DNA from: Hydrogenophilales bacterium
GTDB taxonomy: Bacteria > Pseudomonadota > Gammaproteobacteria > Burkholderiales > Thiobacillaceae
Reading direction: 5' to 3'
Assembly (NCBI GenBank): GCA_016703155.1
Contig: JADJCP010000003.1
Location: 248,001 to 312,000, forward strand
DNA length: 64,000 nucleotides
The translations under genes and the position numbers were made by a program. Below, in pieces: positions 25,531 to 35,124 of this stretch (position 1 is the stretch's first letter; every line of letters starts with the position of its first letter). The notes beneath the pieces were generated by a model. It worked only from the letters and a program-made list of their open reading frames with translations. It was not told where the DNA came from and made no database searches.

Positions 25531-27432
25531 TCAGGCGGCGCGCGCGAACAGGTTTTTAGACGTGTCGTTGGGTACCGTGGTGAGTAATTCTTCCATATCC
25601 AGCACCAGCACGATAGTGCCATCGCCGGACAGCGTGGCGCCCGAGATGCCCTTGGGCCGGATGTCCGCAAGGGGCTTGATGACGACATCGTCGCGCCCGA
25701 CGAAACCGTCTACCGCCAGGATGAAGGTGTTTTCGGCGACATGCAGCAGCACGCCGTAGCGGGGCACTTCACGGTTTTCCCAGCCGATCAGCGTCGCCAG
25801 CGAGCGTATCGGCAGGATTTCCTCGCGCACCACCATGGTGGCCCGGCTGGACACCATCTGTACCTCGTTCTGGCGGATCGGGATGATCTCCCGGACCATG
25901 GAGAGCGGCACGGCGAAGGACTGGTTGTTGAGCCGTACCACCAGCACAGGCAGGATCGCCAGCGTGAGCGGTAACGAGATGGTGATGGTCATGCCTTGGC
26001 CGGGCACGGAGTCGATGTCGATCTTGCCGTTCAGCTTGCTGATATTGGTTTTCACCACATCCATGCCGACGCCCCGGCCGGAGATATTGGAGATCTGATC
26101 CTTGGTGGTAAAGCCGGGCATGAACAGCAATTGCAGGCTTTGCCGATCATCCAGGCCGTTTGCCGTCTCGGCATCGATCAATCCTTTTTCCAGAGCTTTG
26201 CGACGGATCAGGTCAGGCCGGATGCCACGGCCGTCATCGGAGATCTCGATGATGATGTGATCGCCCACCTGGCTTGCCGACAGTGTCACCAGGGCCTTGG
26301 GCGGCTTGTTGGTGGCGGCGCGTTCCGTGGCTGACTCGATGCCGTGATCGACCGCGTTACGTACCAGATGCACCAGCGGATCGTTGAGGTCTTCGATCAT
26401 CGTCTTGTCCAGTTCGGTGTCTTCGCCGGACAGGACAAGTTCGACATCCTTGCCGAGTTGCCGCGCCAGATCGCGCGCCAGCCTCGGGTATTTCTGGAAC
26501 AGTCGACCGATCGGCTGCATGCGGGTCTTCATCACCGCGTTTTGCAGGTCCGAGACCAGCAGATCCAGCTGGTTCACCGCCAAGTCCAGCGCCTTCAGGG
26601 TATCCGGATCGGTCTTGCCGTGGAGAACCTGGGATTTCAGATTGGCGATGCGATTCTTGGTCAGACCGATTTCGCCGGAGAGATTCAGTACCTGATCGAG
26701 CCGGGCGGTATCGATACGGATAGTGGTTTCCTTCTGCATCGTCTGCTGTTGCGGTGCGCTGTTGCGATTGCCGTTGTCCAGCACCGGGGCAGCGCCGGAA
26801 CGCGGTGGTTCCTGGACACTGTTTTGTAACTGCGAACTGGCGGACGGCTCGGAATTTTCGGGCGTTGCGACGGGCGTGGCCGGGGTGGCTGGCGCGACTC
26901 CGGTGAGGGCGGCGTGCAGGGCTTCCCAGTTGATGTCGTCGATGCCAGTTGCAGTGTTCGGCGCCGGTGTTTCGGCAGGCGCAACGGCCATCAGGGGGAC
27001 GGCGGGTGGCGTGGCGACCGGTGCCGAGGGTGCCAGCGGCTGACCGCTCAAGGCGCGTTCCAGACGCTCCAGCAGTAATGGCTCGGCCGGCCCCGGTTGC
27101 ACGCTTTGCGAGAGGTGGCCGAACATGTCGCGTACCGTGCCGGTCGCCGCGAGGATGCTGTCCATCAATTCGGGAGAGAGTCGCAATTCGGCATTGCGCA
27201 GTTTGTCGAAGAGGTTTTCTGTCTTGTGGCAGAGCGTCACCAGGTTGTCGACGCTGAGAAAGCCGGCGCCGCCCTTGATGGTGTGGAAACCTCGAAAGAT
27301 GTCGTTCAGCAGATTCTTGTCGTCCGGGCGTTTTTCCAGTTCGACCAATTTGTTATCGACCTGAGACAGCAACTCCCCGGCTTCCAGCAGGAAATCCTGA
27401 AGCAGTTCTTCCATTCCGGCAAAGTCACTCAT
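25531..27432 (-). CDS. cheA: Chemotaxis histidine kinase CheA
   Basis: 633 residues. P1 Hpt domain with phospho-accepting H50 (FRGFHTIKGGAGFL); residues about 130-235 are a Pro/Ala-rich linker with no recognisable globular P2 (CheY/CheB docking) domain; P3 dimerisation about 240-305; P4 kinase with LVHLVRNAVDHGIE, DDGRGI and GRGVGMDVV; P5 CheW-like domain to the end. It phosphorylates the CheY encoded upstream. It sits between cheZ and the EAL-HDOD gene. Confidence 0.95.
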   Translation of the reverse strand: MSDFAGMEELLQDFLLEAGELLSQVDNKLVELEKRPDDKNLLNDIFRGFHTIKGGAGFLSVDNLVTLCHKTENLFDKLRNAELRLSPELMDSILAATGTVRDMFGHLSQSVQPGPAEPLLLERLERALSGQPLAPSAPVATPPAVPLMAVAPAETPAPNTATGIDDINWEALHAALTGVAPATPATPVATPENSEPSASSQLQNSVQEPPRSGAAPVLDNGNRNSAPQQQTMQKETTIRIDTARLDQVLNLSGEIGLTKNRIANLKSQVLHGKTDPDTLKALDLAVNQLDLLVSDLQNAVMKTRMQPIGRLFQKYPRLARDLARQLGKDVELVLSGEDTELDKTMIEDLNDPLVHLVRNAVDHGIESATERAATNKPPKALVTLSASQVGDHIIIEISDDGRGIRPDLIRRKALEKGLIDAETANGLDDRQSLQLLFMPGFTTKDQISNISGRGVGMDVVKTNISKLNGKIDIDSVPGQGMTITISLPLTLAILPVLVVRLNNQSFAVPLSMVREIIPIRQNEVQMVSSRATMVVREEILPIRSLATLIGWENREVPRYGVLLHVAENTFILAVDGFVGRDDVVIKPLADIRPKGISGATLSGDGTIVLVLDMEELLTTVPNDTSKNLFARAA

Positions 27433-27451
27433 GACACTCTCCTTAAGGGCT

Positions 27452-28297
27452 TCAGAAGCCCAGACTCTCTAACAAATCGTCGACCTGTTCCTGGCTGGTG
27501 ACTACGTCCGAGCGGCCGGCAGCATTGATCACCGGGCCTTCCAGGCGTCCCGGGAGCATGGCCTGGCGTTTGTCCTCGGGGGTGGTTTCCAGCAACAGAT
27601 CGACCAGATCCTTTTCCAGATTCTGGGCGGCAGCCAGGATTTTCTTGATGACCTGGCCAGTCAGATCCTGAAAATCCTGGGCCAGGATGATTTCCATCAA
27701 CTGGGCATTGGTCGCCTCGGCACGCTCCGGTACGGCCTTGAGGTAGGCACGGGTGTCCTGTACCAGGTCTTTGAATTCGGCGACGCCCAATTGCTTGGCG
27801 AACAGTTTGTCCCAGCCGTTGGCCAGGATTTTCGCGGTATCGCCCAGTTGCGACTGGATTGGCTGGGCCACTTCGGCGGCGTTCAGGGTGCGCTCCGCGG
27901 CCTGGGCGGTCATGGCGGCGATATAGTTGAGCCGGTCGCGGTTGTCCGGCAATTCCTTGGCGACGTCGTTGAGCGCTTTGTCGTAACCGAGTTCGCGCAA
28001 CAAATTGTGCAGGTTGCGCGTCATCTGGCCAACCTGGGCGAAGACGCGTTCCGGGCAGGTTTCACCGTCGCTCTCGGAACCATCGCGCGAGACCGCGTCG
28101 GCGATACTGTCGAACAGGGTTTCCAGTCCCGGGGGTTCCGGTTCGGCCGGAATCAGGCTCTGTTCGGTTGCTTCGGCGATGCTGTCGAACAAGGCTTCCA
28201 GTTCCGGGCCGTCGTTTCCCGGGGGCGTCGCAGGCGCGGCAGGCAGCGGAAAGGCGATGCTGTCGAACAGGGCTTCGAGTTCCTGTGAATCGCTCAT
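27452..28297 (-). CDS. cheZ: CheY-P phosphatase CheZ with triplicated N-terminal motif
   Basis: 281 residues from ATG 28297. The core four-helix region carries the catalytic segment AQDFQDLTGQVIKKI, and the C-terminus is the CheY-P-binding helix EQVDDLLESLGF. Unusually, the first 75 residues contain three copies of LEALFDSIA (LEALFDSIAFP, LEALFDSIAEA, LETLFDSIADA) separated by Pro-rich spacers; each resembles the C-terminal docking helix. Lies between cheY and cheA in the chemotaxis operon. Confidence 0.93.
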   Translation of the reverse strand: MSDSQELEALFDSIAFPLPAAPATPPGNDGPELEALFDSIAEATEQSLIPAEPEPPGLETLFDSIADAVSRDGSESDGETCPERVFAQVGQMTRNLHNLLRELGYDKALNDVAKELPDNRDRLNYIAAMTAQAAERTLNAAEVAQPIQSQLGDTAKILANGWDKLFAKQLGVAEFKDLVQDTRAYLKAVPERAEATNAQLMEIILAQDFQDLTGQVIKKILAAAQNLEKDLVDLLLETTPEDKRQAMLPGRLEGPVINAAGRSDVVTSQEQVDDLLESLGF

Positions 28298-28361
28298 CTC
28301 AATCCCTTTGAGGTGTCTTGGTTGGCGTACTGCCAGCATGGGAGATTACGGGCTTGCATGG

Positions 28362-28751
28362 CTACATCCCATACTTGTCAAAAATCTTGTTCATCTTTTC
28401 TTCCAGGACGGCGGCGGTGAACGGTTTGACGATGTAGCCCGAGGCGCCGCTTTGGGCGGCCTCGATAATGTTTTCTTTCTTCGCCTCGGCGGTGATCATC
28501 AGTACCGGCAGATGCTTCAGTGCGACCTCGGCGCGGATGGCCTTGAGCAACTCGATCCCGGTCATGTTGGGCATGTTCCAGTCGGTGATGACGAACTGGA
28601 TGCCGCCCGACTTCAGTCTTTGCAAAGCGATGATGCCGTCCTCCGCCTCGTCGACATTGGCATAGCCCAGTTCTTTCAATAGATTCCGGACGATGCGGCG
28701 CATGGTTGAGAAGTCGTCCACGACCAGGAATTTCAGGTTCTTGTCAGCCAT
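28362..28751 (-). CDS. cheY: Chemotaxis response regulator CheY
   Basis: 129 residues, single receiver domain closely matching E. coli CheY: FLVVDDFSTMRRIVRNLL (acidic pair DD), phospho-Asp in VITDWNMPNMTG, switch Thr in LMITAEAKKEN, and Lys in GYIVKPFT. Phosphorylated by CheA, it binds FliM at the flagellar switch; CheZ encoded next dephosphorylates it. Confidence 0.97.
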   Translation of the reverse strand: MADKNLKFLVVDDFSTMRRIVRNLLKELGYANVDEAEDGIIALQRLKSGGIQFVITDWNMPNMTGIELLKAIRAEVALKHLPVLMITAEAKKENIIEAAQSGASGYIVKPFTAAVLEEKMNKIFDKYGM

Positions 28752-28790
28752 CGAGGGTCCTCGGATTCGGATCGGGTGCCGCCATTGTAC

Positions 28791-29729
28791 CTAGCGCTTG
28801 AGCAAGGCCAGCAATGTCTCGGCCAGGACGGCGGGATCGAACTTGGCGACATAGGCGTCGACGCCGACGCGCTGCCCCATGGTCCGGTTGGCTTCCGAGG
28901 ACAGCGACGAATGCATGACCACGGGGATGCCGGCGAAACGGCTGTCGGCTTTGATGTTGCGAGTCAGGACATAGCCGTCCATCTCCGGCATTTCGGCATC
29001 CACCAGGATTAACTGAATCGTCTTTTTCAGTTCCTGACGTTCCTCGCCGGCACGCGCTGCCATGGCCTTCAGGCGCTCCCAGGCCTCCAGGCCGTCGTTG
29101 GCCTGGGCATACTTCATGCCCAGTTTGTCCAGTACCGAAACGATCTCCTTGCGCGCGACGCTGGAGTCGTCGGCAAAGAATACGGTCAATTCACGCGACG
29201 TGTCGACCTGGGGTAGCGTCGGCAAGATCTTCTCGCCAAGCACTTCGACCAGGATGCGCTCCACGTCGAGGATGGATACCAGACGGCCATCGTCGAGTTC
29301 GGTGATGGCCGTGATCATGCCGTCCTGTCCGGCGAGCATGTTTTCCGGGGGCTTAACCCGCTCCCAGTCGACCCGGATAATGCGATCCACTTCCTTGACC
29401 AGGAAGCCTTGGGTGTGCCGGGAAAATTCGGTGACGATCATGGTTTCGCCGATACCCTCGGCGGCGCTGTCCAGCTTGATGAATTTGCCCAGGGAGATGA
29501 CCGGAATGATGCTGCCGCGCAGGCTGATGACGCCCTCGACGCCGTAGGGCATGTTGGGCGTCAGGGTGATCGGCGGGGTGGGCGATACCTCGCGAACCTT
29601 GAAAACGTTGATGCCGAAGATCTCGCTCGTGCCCAGCGAAAACAGTAGCAACTCCATCTTGTTGGAGCCCGCCAGCTTGGTGCGGCCGTCGACTGTGTCG
29701 AGAAGTACGGGCTTGTCATATGGGTTCAT
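28791..29729 (-). CDS. cheV: CheV, CheW-receiver coupling protein (copy 2)
   Basis: 312 residues. CheW-like domain 1-170 (NKMELLLFSLGTSEIFGINVFKVREV, SLRGSIIPVISL) followed by a receiver (FFADDSSVARKE, phospho-Asp in LILVDAEMPEMDGY). CheV couples receptors to CheA and tunes signalling by phosphorylation. It lies 12 nt after another cheV gene. Confidence 0.93.
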   Translation of the reverse strand: MNPYDKPVLLDTVDGRTKLAGSNKMELLLFSLGTSEIFGINVFKVREVSPTPPITLTPNMPYGVEGVISLRGSIIPVISLGKFIKLDSAAEGIGETMIVTEFSRHTQGFLVKEVDRIIRVDWERVKPPENMLAGQDGMITAITELDDGRLVSILDVERILVEVLGEKILPTLPQVDTSRELTVFFADDSSVARKEIVSVLDKLGMKYAQANDGLEAWERLKAMAARAGEERQELKKTIQLILVDAEMPEMDGYVLTRNIKADSRFAGIPVVMHSSLSSEANRTMGQRVGVDAYVAKFDPAVLAETLLALLKR

Positions 29730-29741
29730 CTGTGGCTCCGG

Positions 29742-30683
29742 TTACTTGATCATCCGTCCCAGCACTTCAGCCAGACGGTGAGGCTCGAACTTGGGGACAT
29801 ATTCGTCGACGCCCACCGAGAGGCCCAGGCTGCGATTGGCATCGGAGGACAGTGATGAATGCATCAGCACGGGTATGCCGTTGAAACGCGGGTCTGATTT
29901 GACGTTCTTGGTCAAGACGTAGCCGTCCATTTCGGGCATTTCCACGTCGGTCAGGACGACCTGGATGAAGTCCGATACGGGGCGTCCGGAAAGGTCGGCC
30001 TGCGAAGCGATTTTCTGCAATTCATCCCAGGCATGTCGGCCATTCATCGTGGCGATGCCGTTGATACCCAGTGCCTGCAGGGTACGCTCGATCTGGTTGC
30101 GCGCCACCGAGGAGTCATCGGCATAGAGCAGCGTCCGGTTCGTTTTTTCCAGTGGAATGAGATTGGCGAATAAGTGACTGTCGTCGAAATTGGTGGTCTC
30201 GGAGAGGATCTTCTCGACGTCCAGCATCATCACCAGGCGTTTATCCTCAAGTTCCGTCACCGCGGTTACCAGGCCGCCCATGCGCGCGGTCAGCATGGCG
30301 GGCGGTACGCGCATCTGCGACCAGTCGATGCGCAGGATGGTATCCACCTCGCCCACCAGGAAGCCCTGAGTGTGACCGTTATATTCCGTGACGATCATGA
30401 TGCTGGGTGCCGCGCCGGTCTGTATGCCGATGTGCTTGGCCAGGTCGATCACCGGGACAAGCACGCCACGCAGCGACACCATGCCCTCCACCGACGCCGG
30501 CATCTCCGGGGCACGGGTTATCTCCGGGATGCGCATCACTTCGCGCACCTTGAAGACATTGATGCCGAAGGTCTCCCTGCGTTGCGTCGTCAGATCCGTA
30601 CCCAGCGTGAAGAGCAGAATCTCCAGCTTGTTCGCTCCGGCAAGCTTGGTACGGGCGTCGATGCGTCTCAAGAGTTCCGACAT
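29742..30683 (-). CDS. cheV: CheV, CheW-receiver coupling protein (copy 1)
   Basis: 313 residues with the same architecture as its neighbour: CheW domain (NKLEILLFTLG, FGINVFKVREVM, SLRGVLVPVIDLAKHI) and receiver (LLYADDSSVARNQI, phospho-Asp in VVLTDVEMPEMDGY). First gene of the chemotaxis operon, divergent from fleS across a 178-nt region that should contain both promoters; I saw no clear consensus there. The pair are diverged paralogues, so they probably serve different receptors. Confidence 0.93.
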   Translation of the reverse strand: MSELLRRIDARTKLAGANKLEILLFTLGTDLTTQRRETFGINVFKVREVMRIPEITRAPEMPASVEGMVSLRGVLVPVIDLAKHIGIQTGAAPSIMIVTEYNGHTQGFLVGEVDTILRIDWSQMRVPPAMLTARMGGLVTAVTELEDKRLVMMLDVEKILSETTNFDDSHLFANLIPLEKTNRTLLYADDSSVARNQIERTLQALGINGIATMNGRHAWDELQKIASQADLSGRPVSDFIQVVLTDVEMPEMDGYVLTKNVKSDPRFNGIPVLMHSSLSSDANRSLGLSVGVDEYVPKFEPHRLAEVLGRMIK

Positions 30684-30861
30684 GTTGCATCCTTCATATC
30701 CGCGCCTGAGGCGCTATTGAGCGGGTTGGTTCCAGGTCTGCGGCGACGCGAATCCATCCGCGGGGCGTCGAGCAATAACCGTATCTGATCCGGTTATCGG
30801 CTTGGCCTGGAAAAACTTTAGGGTTTGATATGATTTTGCCGTGTAATCTAACCAAACACCC

Positions 30862-31686
30862 ATGACACTACCGCCCAGTGACCCCGACAATCTTCGGGAA
30901 GCCTTCGAATTATTCAGCCAGACGTCGGAGCTGCTGGCCGATACCTATGCGGAGCTGCAAGGCCAGGTGGCGCGTCTGTCGGCCGAACTGGCCGACGCCA
31001 ACGGTGAACTGGCACGACGCGAACGTCTGTCGGTGCTCGGCGAAGTGGCCGCGAAACTGGCGCATCAGTTGCGTACGCCGCTCGCCGCGGCTTTATTGTA
31101 TGTGGGTCATCTGGCCCGGCCCGGACTGCAGGAAGAGGATCGCCTGCGCTTCGCCGAGAAAGGCCTCGGCCGGCTGCGCTACCTGGAACGGCTGATTCAG
31201 GACATGCTGGCTTTCGTCAAAGGTCGGCAAGGACATCCAACCGTGTTCCCGATTGCCACCCTAGTCGACGAGCTGCTTCAGGTGATGGAACCGCAGGCCG
31301 CGCTGAAATCGATCCGATTGACCCGGGCGTTGCCGGATGAGCCGTTGAGCCTGAAGGCCGACCGTCAGGCCGTCCTGGGTACGTTGATCAATTTGCTGGA
31401 AAATGCCGTGCTGGCCAGTGGCCCGGGTGCCGAGGTGAGTCTGGAGATCGGCCAAGGCGGGGCTTTCGTGCACTTCAAAGTGCGGGACCATGGTCCCGGC
31501 ATTCCTCCAGAGCTTCGGGATCGTCTCTTCGAGCCCTTCTTTACCACCCGCCAGGAGGGCAGCGGTCTCGGACTGGCCATCGTCAAGCAGACCGCCGAGG
31601 CCCATGGTGGCTGGATCGAGCTCCACTCAAGCGCCGATCTCGGCAGCACCTTCACATTGTATTTGCCGCGCTATCAGGAGGCATGA
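30862..31686 (+). CDS. fleS: Flagellar sensor histidine kinase FleS/FlrB
   Basis: 274 residues, soluble. A short N-terminal coiled coil, then HisKA (KLAHQLRTPLAAALLYVGHL) and HATPase (LLENAVLAS, DHGPGIPPE, GSGLGLAIV). The HQLRTPL phospho-site and the adjacent sigma-54 regulator identify it as the FleS/FlrB kinase that controls middle flagellar genes. The stop is 4 nt before fleR. Confidence 0.88.
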   Translation: MTLPPSDPDNLREAFELFSQTSELLADTYAELQGQVARLSAELADANGELARRERLSVLGEVAAKLAHQLRTPLAAALLYVGHLARPGLQEEDRLRFAEKGLGRLRYLERLIQDMLAFVKGRQGHPTVFPIATLVDELLQVMEPQAALKSIRLTRALPDEPLSLKADRQAVLGTLINLLENAVLASGPGAEVSLEIGQGGAFVHFKVRDHGPGIPPELRDRLFEPFFTTRQEGSGLGLAIVKQTAEAHGGWIELHSSADLGSTFTLYLPRYQEA

Positions 31687-31690
31687 CCCT

Positions 31691-33064
31691 ATGGCAACCA
31701 AGGCCCGAACCCAAGTCCTGGTGGTCGAAGACGATGCCGCTTTGCGTGAGGCCCTGGTCGATAGCCTTGAGATCGCCGGCTATGCGGTGCATGCCGCCAC
31801 CGACGCCGAGGCGGCGCTGGTTTTTCTGGCGAGCCAGGTGCCTGGCCTGGTACTGAGCGACGTGCAGATGCCGGGTATGGATGGTCACGACTTGTTACGG
31901 GCGATCAAGCGCCGTCATCCGGGGTTGCCTGTCGTGCTGATGACCGCCTATGGCCAGATCGACAAGGCGGTGGCGGCCATGCGCGATGGCGCCGCCGACT
32001 ATTTGCCCAAGCCGTTCGAACCGGATCGGCTGCTTGCCACCGTTGCCCGTTATTTCCGTGAGCCTGGTCGCGCGAGCGACGACCAGCTGGTGCTCGATGA
32101 CCCCAAGTCGCAGGCCTTGCTGGATATTGTCCGGCGCGTCGCCGCGACCGATGCCACGGTGTTGCTCACCGGCGAATCGGGTGTCGGCAAGGAGATGTTC
32201 GCCAAGTATTTGCATAGCCATTCGGCACGTCGCGATGGCCCATTCGTCGCCGTGAATTGTGCGGCGATTCCGGAAAATCTCGTCGAGGCGACACTCTTCG
32301 GTCACGAAAAAGGCGCCTATACCGGTGCCGTCGGTGCCCAGCCCGGCAAGTTCGAGCAGGCACAGCATGGCACATTGTTGCTCGACGAGATCTCGGAAAT
32401 CCCGCTCAATGTCCAGGCAAAGCTGTTACGCGCCTTGCAGGAGCGCTGCATCGAGCGTGTCGGCGGTCGCGCCGGCATCCCTCTGGATATCCGCGTCATC
32501 GCCGCAAGCAATCGCGATCTGGCCACCTGGGTCAGGGAGGGGCGCTTCAGGGATGACCTGTTCTACCGGCTGAATGTTTTTCCGGTCGATATTCCGCCGC
32601 TGAGGCAGCGCAAAAGGGACATCCTGCCGCTTGCCCGGCACTTTTTGCAGGCGCATGCCAGTTTGGTCGGACGCGCTGGATTTACCTTCACGGAGGCCGC
32701 GAGCGTTGAATTGACGCACTATGACTGGCCCGGTAACATCCGTGAACTAAGCAATGTCGTGCAAAGGGCCATGATTCTGGCTTCGGGCGCGGTGATCGAC
32801 GTGGCGCAGTTGTTGCTACCTGCTCGGCAAGGGCCGGCGCAACAGGTTTCGGCCCCGGACGCGGATGCAGGTGCCGCGAGCGGCCAGATACGCGACATGG
32901 AGAAACAGATGATACTGGACACCCTGGAGCGTCTGGGCGGCTCAAGGAAGCGTACCGCCGATGCCTTGGGAATCAGCGAGCGTACCCTGCGCTACAAGTT
33001 GCAGCGCTATCGCGAGACCGAAGGGCGCGAAATGGACGAAACAGATGGAGATGGTCACCTATAA
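31691..33064 (+). CDS. fleR: Sigma-54-dependent flagellar response regulator FleR/FlrC
   Basis: 457 residues from ATG 31691 (the frame is open further upstream but overlaps fleS). Receiver 1-120 (VLVVEDDAALREA, phospho-Asp in LVLSDVQMPGMDG), AAA+ sigma-54 interaction domain about 135-370 (Walker A GESGVGKEMF, GAYTGA loop, Walker B GTLLLDEIS), Fis-type HTH at the C-terminus (RKRTADALGISERTLRYKLQRY). The sigma-54-contact loop reads GAYTGA instead of the usual GAFTGA, a known tolerated variant. It heads toward fliE 25 nt downstream. Confidence 0.92.
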   Translation: MATKARTQVLVVEDDAALREALVDSLEIAGYAVHAATDAEAALVFLASQVPGLVLSDVQMPGMDGHDLLRAIKRRHPGLPVVLMTAYGQIDKAVAAMRDGAADYLPKPFEPDRLLATVARYFREPGRASDDQLVLDDPKSQALLDIVRRVAATDATVLLTGESGVGKEMFAKYLHSHSARRDGPFVAVNCAAIPENLVEATLFGHEKGAYTGAVGAQPGKFEQAQHGTLLLDEISEIPLNVQAKLLRALQERCIERVGGRAGIPLDIRVIAASNRDLATWVREGRFRDDLFYRLNVFPVDIPPLRQRKRDILPLARHFLQAHASLVGRAGFTFTEAASVELTHYDWPGNIRELSNVVQRAMILASGAVIDVAQLLLPARQGPAQQVSAPDADAGAASGQIRDMEKQMILDTLERLGGSRKRTADALGISERTLRYKLQRYRETEGREMDETDGDGHL

Positions 33065-33089
33065 TAGTGGGTGACTAAGGAGACGGCGG

Positions 33090-33407
33090 ATGACGAATCC
33101 CGGCATCGAACAGATGGTGAATCAGTTGCGCGCGGTCGCGGCGGAGGCTTCGCATGCCCCGGCGATGGGGGAGGCTGCCGGTTCCCAGGATTTCGTTGCC
33201 TTGCTCAAGTCGGCGGTCGACGATGTGCATACCGCCCAACTCGACGCCAAGCAACTCACCGAGCAATTTGAAATGGGCGACAACAGCGCCAGTCTTCAGG
33301 ACGTCGTCATGTCTCTGCAAAAAGCCAGCCTTTCCTTCCAGACCATGGTGCAGGTCCGCAACAAATTGGTTTCCGCGTATCAGGAAATCATGAACATGCC
33401 AGTCTGA
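33090..33407 (+). CDS. fliE: Flagellar hook-basal body protein FliE
   Basis: 105 residues, typical FliE length. C-terminal signature SLQDVVMSLQKASLSFQTMVQVRNKLVSAYQEIM with the characteristic MPV end. FliE joins the MS ring to the rod. An AAGGAG site precedes the start. Confidence 0.95.
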   Translation: MTNPGIEQMVNQLRAVAAEASHAPAMGEAAGSQDFVALLKSAVDDVHTAQLDAKQLTEQFEMGDNSASLQDVVMSLQKASLSFQTMVQVRNKLVSAYQEIMNMPV

Positions 33408-33440
33408 ACGGGTCGGACCTAAGCGAAAGCCGACGCCCGG

Positions 33441-35124
33441 ATGGCAGCACAACCCCAGCGTAATTTCGAAAGCATCTTCCAGCGTTTCAACGACCTGCCG
33501 GCCTCCCGGAAGTTCGGGATGGCGTTGGCGTTGGCGGCCGCCGTAGCGGTCTTCGTCGGCCTGTCGCTGTGGGCCGGTGCGCCGACCTACCGCGTTCTGT
33601 TCTCGAACCTTTCGGAAAAGGACGGCGGTGCGGTCATCGCCACGCTTCAGCAGATGAACGTCCCCTATAAAAGCGAGGCGGGCGGGGCGATTCTGGTGCC
33701 GGCGGATCAGGTCTACGACCTGCGCTTCAAGCTGGCGTCGCAAGGCTTGCCGAAGGGCGGCGCGGTCGGTTTTGAGCTGCTCGATGCACCCAAGTTCGGT
33801 ATGACCCAGTTCCAGGGAGCAGGTCGCGTACCAGCGCGCCCTGGAAGGCGAATTGGCGCGCACCATCCAGGCCCTGGCTTCGGTCGAGGTGGCGCGCGTG
33901 CATCTGGCGATTCCGAAACCCTCGGTATTCGTCCGCGACCAGCAGAAGCCATCGGCATCCGTGATGGTCAACCTGTACTCCGGCCGCACCCTGGAACCCG
34001 GTCATGTCAGTTCCATCGTGCACCTGGTTTCCAGCAGCGTGCCCGAGCTGAATCCGGCCTATGTCACCGTGGTCGATCAGGCTGGAAACTTGTTGACCGC
34101 AAAAAATCAGTCGTCGAGCCCGCAGGGATTGAACTCCAGTCAGCTCGACTACATACGCGATATGGAGGCCTATTACGCGAGGCGTATCGAGGCCATCATC
34201 GCGCCCATCGTCGGGGATGGTAATGTCCGCTCCGAGGTTCGCGCCGACCTGGATTTTTCCGAGAGCGAGTCCACCAGCGAGTCGTTCAAGCCCAATCCGA
34301 CCCCGGAAAACCAGGCGGTCCGCAGCCAGCAGTCGGTGACGGATACCAATGGCGGCACGGGTAATCAGGCGGCCGGCGTGCCGGGCGCATTGACCAATCA
34401 GCCCCCCGGTGCGGCGACAGCGCCGCTTGCCAACGCACCCGCCGGAGCCAATGCCGGTGCGACGACCGGGCCAGGCGGGGCCGCCACCGGCACAGGATCG
34501 AGCCGACGCGAAAGCACCACGAATTTTGAGGTCGACAAGACCATACGCCACGTCAAGGAGCCGTTGGGGCGTATCAAGCGATTGTCCGCGGCGATTGTCG
34601 TCAATTATCGCGCCGCGCAAGAGGCGGATGCCAAGCCCACGCCCTTGTCGCCGGATGAATTGACTCAGATCGGTAATCTGGTCAAGGAGGCCATGGGCTA
34701 CAACCAGGCGCGCGGCGATACGGTGAACGTGGTCAACGCCGCATTCACGCGCATCAAGGAAGACGAGGTCGACCTGCCGCTCTGGAAAGACCCGGAGAAC
34801 ATTACATTGGTCAAGGAGTTGTTGAAGAACCTGCTGGTGTTCGGTCTGGCGTTCTACCTCGTGTTCGGCGTGTTGCGGCCCTTGCTGCGCGATTTGATGA
34901 AACCCATCGAGACGGCCACTCCCGAGGGCGCCAGCTTCGGCCTTGATGGATTGGAAGGCTTGGGTGGCGAGGGGGGGGGTGCCGGGGGTGCCGAGGGTGG
35001 CGCGCAGGGTGCCGCGGCCAGGAAGGGCTCGTATGAGGAAAACCTGCGCGCTGCCCGGGAGTTCGCCAAACAGAATCCGAAAGTCGTCGCGGATGTCGTC
35101 AAGGAATGGACGGCCAAGGAATGA
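33441..35124 (+). pseudogene. fliF: Flagellar MS-ring protein FliF, interrupted by a +1 frameshift
   Basis: The reading frame from ATG 33441 gives the FliF N-terminus (membrane segment, YRVLFSNLSEKDGG, VPADQVYDLRFKLASQGLPKGG, KFGMTQFQ) and then leaves frame at 33815-33817, where GGG occurs in CAGGGAGCAG; removing one G restores EQVAYQRALEGELARTIQAL and the rest of FliF to 35124 (C-terminal membrane segment LLVFGLAFYLVFGV, FliG-binding tail). As written the product is truncated at about 125 FliF residues and the strain would lack an MS ring. All neighbours are intact, so a sequencing error is as likely as a real mutation. A G9 tract (34971-34979) lies in the same gene. Confidence 0.9.
34971..34979 (+). 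repeat. G9 homopolymer inside fliF
   Basis: Nine consecutive G in the Gly-rich segment before the FliG-binding tail of FliF. Tracts of this length are prone to slippage in replication and to indel errors in sequencing. Confidence 0.9.

Noticed and set aside
33065..33089. Sigma-54 promoter before fliE
   Set aside because: The gap after fleR is 25 nt and has no TGGC-N8-TGC pattern; fliE is probably read through from fleSR or from a promoter within fleR.
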